A stretch of DNA of 64,000 bases, taken from the NCBI GenBank assembly GCA_947630175.1, contig CANRGJ010000007.1, positions 1 through 64,000 on the forward strand, in the 5' to 3' direction. Source of the stretch: an uncultured Ruminiclostridium sp. (lineage in GTDB: Bacteria; Bacillota; Clostridia; Oscillospirales; Ruminococcaceae). A program made the position numbers and the translations under genes. The notes beneath the pieces are model-generated. The model ran no database searches and was not told where the DNA came from. It was given only the letters and a program-made list of their open reading frames with translations. This document shows positions 45,616 through 54,435 of this stretch, piece after piece. Numbering within the stretch: the stretch's first letter is position 1; every line of letters starts with the position of its first letter.

Positions 45616-46419
45616 ATGAAGAAACTTTTTGGAACGATATCCGCGCTTCTTGCGGCGGCAACGCTATTTGCAGGCTGCTCAGGCGGAGGGACGGCAGAGT
45701 CTGTGCTGAAAGAGGGACAGTCCGATATTCAGTACATAAAGGACAAGGGGACGTTTATTATAGGAATAACGGACTACGCCCCTATGGACTTTAAGGACGG
45801 CGATAATTGGACAGGTTTTGACGCGGAGCTTTCCACGGCATTTGCCGAGGAGCTTGGCGTAACTCCCCAGTTTGTGGAGATAGACTGGGACAAGCGCACA
45901 GGACTCCTTCAAAGCGGCGCTATCGACTGCATATGGAACGGTATGACCTTGACGGAGGAGCTTCAGCAGGAAATCGACTGCTCTCAGCCTTACGCCTCCA
46001 GCGGTCAGGTTATAGTTATGCAAAAGGATAAGCTGGAAAAATACGAGACCGTAGAGCAGTGCCAGCACCTTCTGTTTACAGTAGAGGGCGGCTCATCAGG
46101 CGAAGCAGTCATAAAAGAACTTAAATACCGCTACACCCCTTATGAAACTATGAAGGAGACCCTGCAAAGCGTATGCGACAACAAAGCTGACGCAGCGGTG
46201 ATAGACATAATTATGGCGGGATATTATTCCGCAGGCGAGAACGAATTTTCCCAGCTTGGATACAAATTCCTGCTGAATGATGAAAAGATAGGCGTAGGTC
46301 TTCGCAAAGGCTCCGACCTTACGGATAAGGCGAACGAGTTTTTGTCTGAAATGACTTCAAGCGGAAAAATGAACGAGATAGCCGAAAAATACGGCATAGC
46401 GGACGCGGTGCTTGACTGA
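45616..46419 (+). CDS. Amino-acid-type solute-binding lipoprotein (SBP_bac_3)
   Basis: A 267-residue protein with lipoprotein signal (MKKLFGTISALLAAATLFAGC) and a single SBP_bac_3 fold: FIIGITDYAPMDFKD, WTGFDAELSTAFAEELGV, AIDCIWNGMTLTEE, and GVGLRKGSDLTDKANEF. No permease or ATPase genes adjoin it; it sits 27 bases after the kinase-DegV gene and before a diguanylate cyclase. It may present a ligand to one of the membrane kinases instead of an ABC importer. Anchored on the outside of the membrane. Confidence 0.92.
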   Translation: MKKLFGTISALLAAATLFAGCSGGGTAESVLKEGQSDIQYIKDKGTFIIGITDYAPMDFKDGDNWTGFDAELSTAFAEELGVTPQFVEIDWDKRTGLLQSGAIDCIWNGMTLTEELQQEIDCSQPYASSGQVIVMQKDKLEKYETVEQCQHLLFTVEGGSSGEAVIKELKYRYTPYETMKETLQSVCDNKADAAVIDIIMAGYYSAGENEFSQLGYKFLLNDEKIGVGLRKGSDLTDKANEFLSEMTSSGKMNEIAEKYGIADAVLD

Positions 46420-46457
46420 AAAAGCGTCTGTAAAAAATTTAAGGAGCAGCTTTCACA

Positions 46458-47834
46458 ATGAAAACAATACTTGTTGTAGACGATGACAATATGAATCTTG
46501 CCACTACCAGAGAGGTACTCAGCGACAGCTACAAGGTCGTTTTGGTGAAAAAGGGTCAGCAGGCGCTGTCATACCTTGAAAACGGCGACTGCGACATTAT
46601 CCTGCTGGATATAAATATGCCCGAAATGGACGGCTTTGAGGTAATGGAAAAGATCCGCGCTATGGAAAGGCACGTTGACACACCTGTTATTTTCCTTACA
46701 GGGGACAACGACGCCGAGACCGAGTCCCGCTGCTTCAAGGCGGGAGCCATAGATTATATAGCAAAGCCCTTTGTTCCCGCCGTAATACTTTCAAGAATAG
46801 GCAGGATACTTGAGCTTGAGGAGCTTCGCCGCAGTCTTGCCGACAGACTGGAGCAGAAGATAAAGGAAGTTTCCGACATCAAGAGCAAAACCAACCGTGA
46901 CGTCCTCACAGGTCTCTGGAACAGGGAATACACCGAGGAAGCGGTCAACACTATGCTTAATGGCGGCATAAAGGGCGCCGTTATGATGATAGATATGGAC
47001 AACTTCAAGCTGATAAACGACAACTACGGTCACATAGCGGGCGACAAAACGCTGAAAATGTTTGCCGACACTATGAGGACATATTCCTCCGAAGGGGACG
47101 TTCTCTGCCGTATCGGCGGCGACGAGTTCGTGGTATTTGTTAAAGGCGTTACTTCAAAAGCGGAGCTGAGCAACCGTGCGGCAGATATTATCCGCGATAT
47201 ATGCGCAAAGATAAAGGACTGCGGCTACGAGACCGACACCTCTGTTTCCATAGGCATAGCCAAAGCGCCCGAGGACGGAGCAGAATTTGCCAAGCTGTAC
47301 AACGCCGCAGACAAGGCTTTGTATTACGTTAAGCAAAACGGCAAAAACTCCTACCACTTTTTCAGCGACAAGCTTGCAGCGGAACACGACCGCGGCGAAA
47401 AGACCGTGGATCTGAAATATCTTAAAGACCTTATGAACCGTGCCGACAGCGGCAAGGGCGCATATCTTCTTGACTTTGAGAGCTTCAACCACGTTTACAA
47501 CTTTATCCGCCGCTTTGTTGAGCGCAGTAACAGAGACGTGCAGACCCTTCTTTTCACCCTCAGTGAAAACAGCAATGCGACTCCCGACTCCACCGAGACC
47601 GAAGCGGCAATGGAAATGCTGGAAAGCTCCATATACACCTCTCTGCGCCGTTCCGACATCTCCACCAGATATTCCAGCAGGCAGATGATAGTCATTCTTA
47701 TGGACGCCAACAGCGTAAACGGCGATATGGTCGCCGAGCGAATAATCAGCAATTTCCACAAGCTGTACACTGGGAATAAAATACGCATAGATTACGGCAT
47801 AGCCTGCCTTGACAGCAAGTCCGGCACCGTATGA
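46458..47834 (+). CDS. Response regulator diguanylate cyclase (REC-GGDEF-GGDEF-like)
   Basis: A 458-residue protein: receiver at 1-120 (TILVVDDDNMNL, phospho-Asp in IILLDINMPEMDGF), linker helix, GGDEF domain at about 152-310 (TNRDVLTGLWNRE, DMDNFKLINDNYGHIAGD, LCRIGGDEFVVF). The catalytic motif is intact; the RxxD inhibitory site is absent (SEGD at that place), so product inhibition is not expected. Residues 325-458 look like a second, degenerate GGDEF fold (AYLLDFESFNHVYNFIRRF... AERIISNFHKLY) without the motif. Makes c-di-GMP, opposing the HD-GYP protein at the head of the same operon. Confidence 0.93.
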   Translation: MKTILVVDDDNMNLATTREVLSDSYKVVLVKKGQQALSYLENGDCDIILLDINMPEMDGFEVMEKIRAMERHVDTPVIFLTGDNDAETESRCFKAGAIDYIAKPFVPAVILSRIGRILELEELRRSLADRLEQKIKEVSDIKSKTNRDVLTGLWNREYTEEAVNTMLNGGIKGAVMMIDMDNFKLINDNYGHIAGDKTLKMFADTMRTYSSEGDVLCRIGGDEFVVFVKGVTSKAELSNRAADIIRDICAKIKDCGYETDTSVSIGIAKAPEDGAEFAKLYNAADKALYYVKQNGKNSYHFFSDKLAAEHDRGEKTVDLKYLKDLMNRADSGKGAYLLDFESFNHVYNFIRRFVERSNRDVQTLLFTLSENSNATPDSTETEAAMEMLESSIYTSLRRSDISTRYSSRQMIVILMDANSVNGDMVAERIISNFHKLYTGNKIRIDYGIACLDSKSGTV

Positions 47835-47851
47835 CCGTATGACAGAATAAA

Positions 47852-47890
47852 AAATTACCGCCTGAGTAAAACTCAGACGGTATTTTTTAT
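47852..47890. terminator. Bidirectional terminator between converging genes
   Basis: ACCG-CCTGAGT-AAA-ACTCAGA-CGGT stem flanked by AAAAAATT and ATTTTTTATT, serving the signalling operon and the minus-strand fusion gene. Confidence 0.75.
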
Positions 47891-47898
47891 TTTCATTT

Positions 47899-50430
47899 TT
47901 ACGCTGTAACGATACCCGCCGCCTCGATAAACTCAGGCAGCTTCTTTGCGTCCTCACGCATTTTGTATTTGAGTATCTTTCCCGCCGCATTCATCGGGAA
48001 GCTGTCCACGAAAACAACGTATTTAGGCGTTTTGTGCTTTGCCATATGAGCCATAACGTATTCCTTTATCTCCTCGGCGGTACATTCAACGTCAGGCTTT
48101 TTAATAATGCACGCCATAATTTCTTCGCCGTAAGCCTTGTCGGGAACGCCGATGACCTGCACGTCCTGGACTTTGGGGTAAGTGTAGATAAAGTCCTCTA
48201 TCTCTTTAGGATAGATATTTTCGCCGCCTCTGATTATCATATCCTTGATGCGGCCTGTAACCTTAAAGTTTCCGTCAGGCAGACGGCGGAGCAGGTCTCC
48301 GCTGTGGAGCCAGCCGTCCTTGTCGATAGCCGCCGCGGTAGCCTCAGGCATTTTGTAGTAGCCTTTCATTATATTGTAGCCTCTCGCCACAAACTCTCCG
48401 TCCACGTTGTCAGGGCAGTCCTCCCCCGTTTCAGGGTCGACTATCTTGCACTCAACGCCAAAGATAGCGCCGCCAACGGTATTTACACGGGTCTCTATTG
48501 AATCGGTGGTCTTTGACATAGTTGTTGCGGGAGAAGCCTCAGTTTGCCCGTAGGTAATGCATATCTCGCTCATATGCATTTTCTCGATAACTTCCTCCAT
48601 CACCTTGATAGGACAGGGAGAACCAGCCATAATTCCCGTTCTCATATAGGAGAAATCCGTCTTGGGAAAATCCTCGTGTCCCAGCATAGCGATAAACATT
48701 GTGGGAACGCCGTGGAAAGCGGTTATCTTTTCCTTATTTATGCAGGCAAGGCTCTTTCTGGGTGAAAATGCGGGGATAGGCGACATAGTTGTGCCGTGCG
48801 TCATAGACGCCGTCATAGCCAGCACCATTCCGAAGCAGTGGAACATAGGCACCTGTATCATCATTCTGTCAGCCGTTGACAAGTCCATACAGTCCCCGAT
48901 AGCTTTGCCGTTGTTCACAACATTGTAATGCGTTAGCATAACGCCCTTGGGGAAGCCCGTAGTCCCGCTTGTGTACTGCATATTGCACACGTCGTCCTTG
49001 TTTATCATAGCCGCCCTGCGGTATACCGCCTCGATAGAGGTGCGCTCCGCTTGCGCCATAGCTTCCTCCCAGGTAAGACAACCCTTTTGCTTTGAATCAA
49101 CGGTTATGATATTACGCAGAAAAGGAAGTCTGCGGCTGTGAATGGGCTTTCCCTCCTCCACCGTTTCCAGCTCAGGGATAAGCTCCTTGATTATCTGAAC
49201 ATAGTTTGAGTCCTTGTATCCGTCTATCATTACCAGCGTATGGGTGTCCGACTGACGGAGCAGATATTCCGCCTCGTGTATTTTGTAGGCGGTGTTCACC
49301 GTTACCAACACTGCGCCTATCTTTACCGTCGCCCAGAAGGTGATGAACCACTGTGGAACATTGGTCGCCCAAATCGCCACATGGTCGCCTTGCTTTACAC
49401 CAAGAGAGATAAGCGCCCTTGCAAAGGTGTCCACGTCGTCTCTGAATTCGGGATACGTCCTGCTGTAATCGCACTCCGTATATCTGAACGCCCACTGGTC
49501 GGGAAATTCCTCGCATATTTTATCCAGCACCTGAGGCATCGTAAGGTCGATAAGGCGGTTTTTCTCCCAGGGATAATATCCGTCGCCACGGACGCTTTTC
49601 TGCAAACGCTCCGTTCCCGCCTGACTGCCTAAAAACTGCGACATAAAGTGCATATAGTGGGGAAGCACTATACCCGCCTCCGACAGCTCGGGAGAATACT
49701 GACGCAGCCATTCCAGAGAGATATACCCCTCATAGTTCAGCGAGCGCAGCGCCTTCATATATTCCTCCATAGGAGGAAGGTCGCCCTCGCCCACAAGACG
49801 GTATTCCACCTTTCCGTCCTTCATCACCGAGTCCTTGATATGGGTATGCTTAATGAATGCGCCTAAATTTTTTATAGTAGTTTCGGGAGATTCCCCAAAG
49901 AAACGGTACGGGTGGTTCCAGTCCCACAAAGCCGCCACGCTGTCGCTGCCTATCTGCGCCAGAACGTCCGCCAGCCTTGCCGTGTCGCCGTAAACGCCGT
50001 TTGTCTCGATAAGCAATGTTACTCCCGCCTCCTCCGCTATGGGAGCAAGCACCTTCATCGGCTCGATAACGTATTCGTCAGGGAAATCCTCCTCAGGCTG
50101 TCCCTTCAGATCCCCCAAAACTCTGACGTACGGTACCTCCAGCTCCTTTGCAAGAGCGATATATTTTTTCAGCTCCTCAATGCTTTCCTGATGACGGTCG
50201 GCGTACTTCAGCGCGCACCCCGAGGAAAGACAGCATATCTCCAGCTTAAGTCTTTTCAGGGTAGCCTTTGTTTCTGCAATATTTTTCGGCAGGAACGGCG
50301 AGCGTGGAGAAAATATGTTGTCCCCCAGACCCCGCACTTCTATCCCCTGAAAGCCGAAGTCCTTGGCAAGCGAATAAATTTCCGCCCATGAATATTCAGG
50401 GCAGGCAAGAGTTGAAAAGGAAAGCTTCAT
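47899..50430 (-). CDS. Fusion of sugar-phosphate isomerase/epimerase-like TIM barrel and acyl-CoA synthetase
   Basis: An 843-residue protein; ATG 50430 follows AAAGGGG. Residues 1-275 are an AP-endonuclease-2-type TIM barrel of the xylose-isomerase-like superfamily (KLSFSTLACPEYSWAEI, FGFQGIEVRG, TLLIETNG, ALWDWNHPYR, IKHTHIKDS, YISLEWLR) with metal-binding Glu, Asp and His. Residues 300-843 are an AMP-forming ligase: P-loop YTSGTTGFPKGVM, ICITYGQTEASP, LHSGDLLRR, GRIKDMIIRGGENIYP and catalytic Lys in NAAGKILKYKMRED, closest to medium-chain fatty-acyl or FadD-like enzymes. Single-gene transcription unit. The isomerase may supply or recognise a sugar-acid substrate, but the link between the two activities is unknown. 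Confidence 0.92.
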   Translation of the reverse strand: MKLSFSTLACPEYSWAEIYSLAKDFGFQGIEVRGLGDNIFSPRSPFLPKNIAETKATLKRLKLEICCLSSGCALKYADRHQESIEELKKYIALAKELEVPYVRVLGDLKGQPEEDFPDEYVIEPMKVLAPIAEEAGVTLLIETNGVYGDTARLADVLAQIGSDSVAALWDWNHPYRFFGESPETTIKNLGAFIKHTHIKDSVMKDGKVEYRLVGEGDLPPMEEYMKALRSLNYEGYISLEWLRQYSPELSEAGIVLPHYMHFMSQFLGSQAGTERLQKSVRGDGYYPWEKNRLIDLTMPQVLDKICEEFPDQWAFRYTECDYSRTYPEFRDDVDTFARALISLGVKQGDHVAIWATNVPQWFITFWATVKIGAVLVTVNTAYKIHEAEYLLRQSDTHTLVMIDGYKDSNYVQIIKELIPELETVEEGKPIHSRRLPFLRNIITVDSKQKGCLTWEEAMAQAERTSIEAVYRRAAMINKDDVCNMQYTSGTTGFPKGVMLTHYNVVNNGKAIGDCMDLSTADRMMIQVPMFHCFGMVLAMTASMTHGTTMSPIPAFSPRKSLACINKEKITAFHGVPTMFIAMLGHEDFPKTDFSYMRTGIMAGSPCPIKVMEEVIEKMHMSEICITYGQTEASPATTMSKTTDSIETRVNTVGGAIFGVECKIVDPETGEDCPDNVDGEFVARGYNIMKGYYKMPEATAAAIDKDGWLHSGDLLRRLPDGNFKVTGRIKDMIIRGGENIYPKEIEDFIYTYPKVQDVQVIGVPDKAYGEEIMACIIKKPDVECTAEEIKEYVMAHMAKHKTPKYVVFVDSFPMNAAGKILKYKMREDAKKLPEFIEAAGIVTA

Positions 50431-50661
50431 TTTTTTGTCCCCTTTGATGAAATTTAAACATAGCCGCAGGAAAAGCCTAAACACACATTTTCCTGTCAAA
50501 TAATAACATATATAAATAATATATCACTTGAAAGCGCTTTTGTCAACAGCAAAGCCGCAGTAACGCCCCATAAAGGCAAGCATAAAAATGAATTTTTCCA
50601 CAAAAATGAAACCCGCTAAAGGTACGCTTTTGTTAATACCATTTCAAAATAAATAAAATCC

Positions 50662-50690
50662 TTGAAAAATCACCTGCGATGTGATAAAAT
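50662..50690 (+). promoter_or_regulatory. Promoter of the PAS-GGDEF gene
   Basis: TTGAAA (50662-50667), 17 bases, TAAAAT (50685-50690). It gives a leader of about 107 bases with a stem TTTCCAAAAAA/TTTTTTTGGAAA at about 50741-50766. Confidence 0.65.
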
Positions 50691-50803
50691 AATAAATTGT
50701 GCCAAGGGATTTACGGCAGGAAGCCGTATTCTGTAATCGTTTTCCAAAAAATAGTTTTTTTGGAAAGGACACAAATCTTATAAGAAAGAAGATTTTTCCG
50801 ATA

Positions 50804-52510
50804 ATGGACGATTCAGAACTTTATGAATTTGTGGAAGAAACGCTGATCGGCGCTTGCCTCCAGCTGGCAAAGGTCAACGTTATGACAGGCGAGTACGTCT
50901 ACCTCAAGTCCGACCCTGAGATGGCGAAGGATTTTGAGGGCGTGACCAATATATACGAATATATGAGAAGGCTTGCGTCGGAGGAATACGTTTATCCCGA
51001 ATTTTGCGAGGAATATCTGAGATTTTCCGACCCCGAATACGTCCGTGAAAAGGTTTTCGGCGGCGAAAAGACGATAGTATACCGTTACAAGCGGAAAACT
51101 CCCTCAGGCGGACGCTGGCTGAATTTCAGCATAAGCATTCCCGACAAATGCTCTCCCGATGATCCGTGGGTAGTTTTTGTGCTGAGGGATTCGGACACTG
51201 CCTCCACTGCGCTTGCAGACGCTATGTCCGCCCTTTCGGTGGTATATTACAAGATACTTAAGGTAAACTTTACCACCGATACCTTTGAAGTAGTCAAGGC
51301 GGTGGAAAACGAACAGCCTGACGAAAACGTGACAAAAATAACCGAGTGGCTGCGTTTATTTGCCGAAAAAGGAAACGTTCACGAGGAGGATATGAACGTA
51401 TACCTCCAGTTTACCGCCACCGAGCATATCAAGGAGCATTTCAGCAAGAGAAAGACGCGTCTCAGCTGCCGTTACCGCAGACGCCATATCGACGGCGGCT
51501 ACCGCTGGGCGCAGCTCGACCTTCTTCCGGGAATGGACTACACCGACGACAACGTAAGCCTGCTGCTTTTCGTAAAGGACGTTCACGAAGAGCATATGGC
51601 GGAGCTTCGTCACCGTCAGGAGCTTGTTGACAACTTCAACCGCGACGCTCTGACACTGCTTTACAACAGGCGCTCCTTCAATGAGGACCTTGAAAAGATG
51701 AACGACAGTATGCCCGAGCTTGTCACCTGCCTTTACATTGACGTAAACGGACTTCACGAGCTGAACAATCTGCTGGGACATCAGAAAGGCGACGATATGC
51801 TGTGTTGCGTTGCGGATACCCTCAAGATATTTTTCCCCGAGGAAAGAATGTACCGTATCGGCGGCGACGAATTTGTGATGATGAGCAAAAAGCTCACCAA
51901 GACCGACGTGGAGCGTATTCTCGTGGAGATACGCAAGACCCTTGCGGAAAGCGATTACTACATTGCGGCAGGCGCAGGAAGCTGCGGAAAAGATTCCTCC
52001 GTTTACAAAGCGGTGGGAGCCGCCGAGCTTGCTATGAGAAAGGATAAGGAGCTTTTCTACAAGAACAGCTCAGGCGACCGCAGAAAGCGCACCGCCAACG
52101 AGGAGCTCGAAAAGCTGCTTACCGAAAAGCGCGACGCCGAATATTTCCTCAAGCTGATAGCCACCAGCTATGCGGGCGTTTACTTTGTGGACATAGAGCG
52201 CGACACTTTAAGGTACATATATATGCCCGAATATTTCAAGAACCTGTTGGAAAGATCCTCGTTTTCCTTTAACAAGGCCATGCACCAGTATGCGAAAAAG
52301 TATGTTGATGCGGAGTATTACGAGGATCTCATAAAGCTGCTGGATAAAAACGAGCTTTACCGCCGTCTTGAGAATGAAAAGATTGTTTTCTTCAAATACA
52401 AAAAGGTGAACGGCGTTGAAATGCGCTTAAAGGTAATAAAGATAGACGAACGGGCGGACGACAAACACGAAACTGTCTGGATATTCTCAGGCGATGAAGT
52501 GGAGGTCTGA
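50804..52510 (+). CDS. Diguanylate cyclase with PAS-like domains (PAS-PAS-GGDEF-PAS)
   Basis: A 568-residue soluble protein. ATG 50804 begins the first conserved segment; the frame is open upstream to 50699 but that part is leader. Two similar PAS-like units lie at about 10-130 and 145-265 (each with YVYLKSD/FEVVKAV, a YRYKRKTPSGGRW/YRRRHIDGGYRW motif). The GGDEF domain at 285-430 has DALTLLYNRRSFN, DVNGLHELNNLLGHQKGD and YRIGGDEFVMM, intact, with no RxxD inhibitory site. A third PAS-like unit follows (445-568; AGVYFVDIERDTLRYIYMP). No membrane segments, so it senses a cytoplasmic signal. Confidence 0.9.
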   Translation: MDDSELYEFVEETLIGACLQLAKVNVMTGEYVYLKSDPEMAKDFEGVTNIYEYMRRLASEEYVYPEFCEEYLRFSDPEYVREKVFGGEKTIVYRYKRKTPSGGRWLNFSISIPDKCSPDDPWVVFVLRDSDTASTALADAMSALSVVYYKILKVNFTTDTFEVVKAVENEQPDENVTKITEWLRLFAEKGNVHEEDMNVYLQFTATEHIKEHFSKRKTRLSCRYRRRHIDGGYRWAQLDLLPGMDYTDDNVSLLLFVKDVHEEHMAELRHRQELVDNFNRDALTLLYNRRSFNEDLEKMNDSMPELVTCLYIDVNGLHELNNLLGHQKGDDMLCCVADTLKIFFPEERMYRIGGDEFVMMSKKLTKTDVERILVEIRKTLAESDYYIAAGAGSCGKDSSVYKAVGAAELAMRKDKELFYKNSSGDRRKRTANEELEKLLTEKRDAEYFLKLIATSYAGVYFVDIERDTLRYIYMPEYFKNLLERSSFSFNKAMHQYAKKYVDAEYYEDLIKLLDKNELYRRLENEKIVFFKYKKVNGVEMRLKVIKIDERADDKHETVWIFSGDEVEV

Positions 52511-52527
52511 ACCGCCGTTTCCAAAAC

Positions 52528-52566
52528 CTCTCCCGATATGCTTAAACAGCGTGTCGGGGGATTTTT
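52528..52566 (+). terminator. Terminator after the PAS-GGDEF gene
   Basis: CTCCCGATA...TGTCGGGGG stem with an inner GC pair, followed by ATTTTTT. Confidence 0.7.
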
Positions 52567-52648
52567 TGCGGGAATAATTTTCTTTCCCGTAAATTTTTGG
52601 GAGTATTTTTTAAAATTCGGCAGTTATGTAAATCGCTGCCTTTTTCTA

Positions 52649-52677
52649 TTGACTAAATTTATCGGACAATGTATAAT
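52649..52677 (+). promoter_or_regulatory. Promoter of the transglutaminase lipoprotein gene
   Basis: TTGACT (52649-52654), 17 bases, TATAAT (52672-52677), about 43 bases before ATG 52720. Confidence 0.75.
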
Positions 52678-52719
52678 AAAAGCGTGATCTTCTCAAATAT
52701 AAAAGAAGGGAGCATTAAG

Positions 52720-54105
52720 ATGAAAATAAAATTTTTAGCTGTTGCATTGATATTATCTCTCTGCTTTTCCGCCTGCTCGCAAGCGGAAAACACCGCAGGC
52801 GCCGAGGATCCCTCAACAGTATCCTCCACCCCCGACAATTCCGAGGAAAGCGAAACGCCGACGGAAGAAACCGAGTCTTCGACGGAAAAGGGCGAGTCTT
52901 CTGTGAAAGAAAGCGAGCCCGCCAACTCTGAAAACACCTCCGACTCAAAGAAAACGGAGCAGTCCTCCTCAGAGGAAACAAATCAGACCGTATCCGCCAC
53001 CGAAAAGACCGAGGCAAAAACTTTCGAAACGGAAAAAACGACCTCCGCCACCGGCGCACCTGTAACTACAACGTCAAAAAAGGCGGAGCAAACGACCCCC
53101 GCCGCCACTACTACAACAACTACCGCATATGTTCCTCCCGTCGCCCAGCAGGGCAGCCTTTACGACCTTATGATGCATTACATCAGCGAAGGTCAGGCGC
53201 AGATGAAGTTTTATAACGTAAGCACACAAGAGGTCCAGGATACTTTTCTTGAAATTATGGCGGAACACCCCGAATTTTTCTGGTTCTCAAACAGCTGTCG
53301 CTGCAATACCACGACCTACGGCTCTCAGACAGAGGTGACCCTGATCCCGTATTCTATGGATATGTCGGGTTTAGACGCCAAAAGACAGCAGTTCAACAAT
53401 ATTGTAAACGACGTAGTTTCACAGGCGAAGAAAAAATCAAACGATTTTGATAAGCTGCTTTTTATTCACGATTACATAGTCGACCACTGCAAATACGACA
53501 CGCAGTCCGCTAACCTTGCTTTGCAGGGAAATATAACTCAGCAGGCGGCTCAAAGCGGCTCCGCATATGGCTGCCTTGTGGCAGGAAAAGCGGTATGCTC
53601 AGGCTATGCGGCGGCGTTTCAGCTTCTCGCTCAAAAGCTGGGCTATGACTGCGGCAGAGTACACGGCGACAATCACGAGTGGAACTATGTTTGCGCAGGC
53701 GGAGATTATTATTACGTGGACACCACCTGGGACGACCCTATCTCCTCAAGCGGCGCTGACGTTAAAAGGCACGAATTTTTCTGCATAAATGAAAAGGAGC
53801 TTCTCCTCTCTCACGTTATAGAAAGCGGACAGAACGTCCCCGCCTGCAACGGCGAAAAGCTGGAATATTACAAGTATCAGGGACTTTACCTTTCCGTATA
53901 TTCCTTTGACGGGGTAAAGAAGATATACGAGCAAAAGGGAAAACCGAACCTGCTTGAACTGAAATTTGGCTCAGCGGACGAATGTCAGAAAGCGTATAAC
54001 GACCTTTACGTCAATTCAAAATGGGTGGATCTTTTCGGCTCAGGGAGAATAACGTTCAGCAAAGGAACATCAGGTCTTACCATAACAATGACATTTTCCG
54101 CATAA
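52720..54105 (+). CDS. Lipoprotein with transglutaminase-like domain
   Basis: A 461-residue protein; AAGGGAG precedes ATG 52720. A lipoprotein signal with lipobox FSAC is followed by about 115 residues of low-complexity Ser/Thr/Glu linker ending in a run of Thr, as in wall-spanning proteins. The folded part (about 145-461) contains the papain-like triad of a transglutaminase core: GKAVCSGYAAAFQLLAQKLG (Cys), GDNHEWNYV (His) and YYVDTTWDDP (Asp). FLEIMAEHPEFFWFS and LFIHDYIVDHCKYD precede it, as in Clostridial surface transglutaminase-like proteins. Probably a peptidase or crosslinking enzyme at the cell surface. Confidence 0.9.
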   Translation: MKIKFLAVALILSLCFSACSQAENTAGAEDPSTVSSTPDNSEESETPTEETESSTEKGESSVKESEPANSENTSDSKKTEQSSSEETNQTVSATEKTEAKTFETEKTTSATGAPVTTTSKKAEQTTPAATTTTTTAYVPPVAQQGSLYDLMMHYISEGQAQMKFYNVSTQEVQDTFLEIMAEHPEFFWFSNSCRCNTTTYGSQTEVTLIPYSMDMSGLDAKRQQFNNIVNDVVSQAKKKSNDFDKLLFIHDYIVDHCKYDTQSANLALQGNITQQAAQSGSAYGCLVAGKAVCSGYAAAFQLLAQKLGYDCGRVHGDNHEWNYVCAGGDYYYVDTTWDDPISSSGADVKRHEFFCINEKELLLSHVIESGQNVPACNGEKLEYYKYQGLYLSVYSFDGVKKIYEQKGKPNLLELKFGSADECQKAYNDLYVNSKWVDLFGSGRITFSKGTSGLTITMTFSA

Positions 54106-54224
54106 AAATTTTTTCGGAGGAAATTACGGCAGTTGATAAGCCGCATAACTCCTTATAAATTCAGCAGTTCTCAAAGCCGCTTCCCACAATAAAATAAAAA
54201 CGCCTCATAAAGTTAAGCTCCTCG

Positions 54225-54275
54225 GCTATTCCGCAGTTCAGGTCAGCCTGCGGGATAGCTTTGCTTTTACCTGAA
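54225..54275 (+). ncRNA. Candidate structured RNA (possible H-type pseudoknot)
   Basis: A 12-pair stem joins GCTATTCCGCAG (54225-54236) to CTGCGGGATAGC (54248-54259) with one G-U pair. The loop bases TTCAGGT (54237-54243) are fully complementary to ACCTGAA (54269-54275) downstream. There is no T run, so it is not a terminator. It lies in the 330-base gap before the sigma gene; the rest of that gap shows no gene. Confidence 0.45.
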
Positions 54276-54435
54276 ATAAATAGTTCCAATCAGGTTGTTT
54301 GCGGTTTAATGCAGTAAAATTCCAAAACTCCGACACATCATACACAAAAAATTTTATCTCAGCTCCGAACCGAGGTCGAATCTATGCGACTATACAGATG
54401 AACGTTCAAAAAGCTTTCTGGAGGGCAGCCAAAAT

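Noticed and set aside
50697-50803. c-di-GMP riboswitch in the leader of the PAS-GGDEF gene
   Set aside because: The leader was compared with the GEMM-I core (CACGCACAGGGCAAACC type) and does not contain it; only a simple A/T stem is present.
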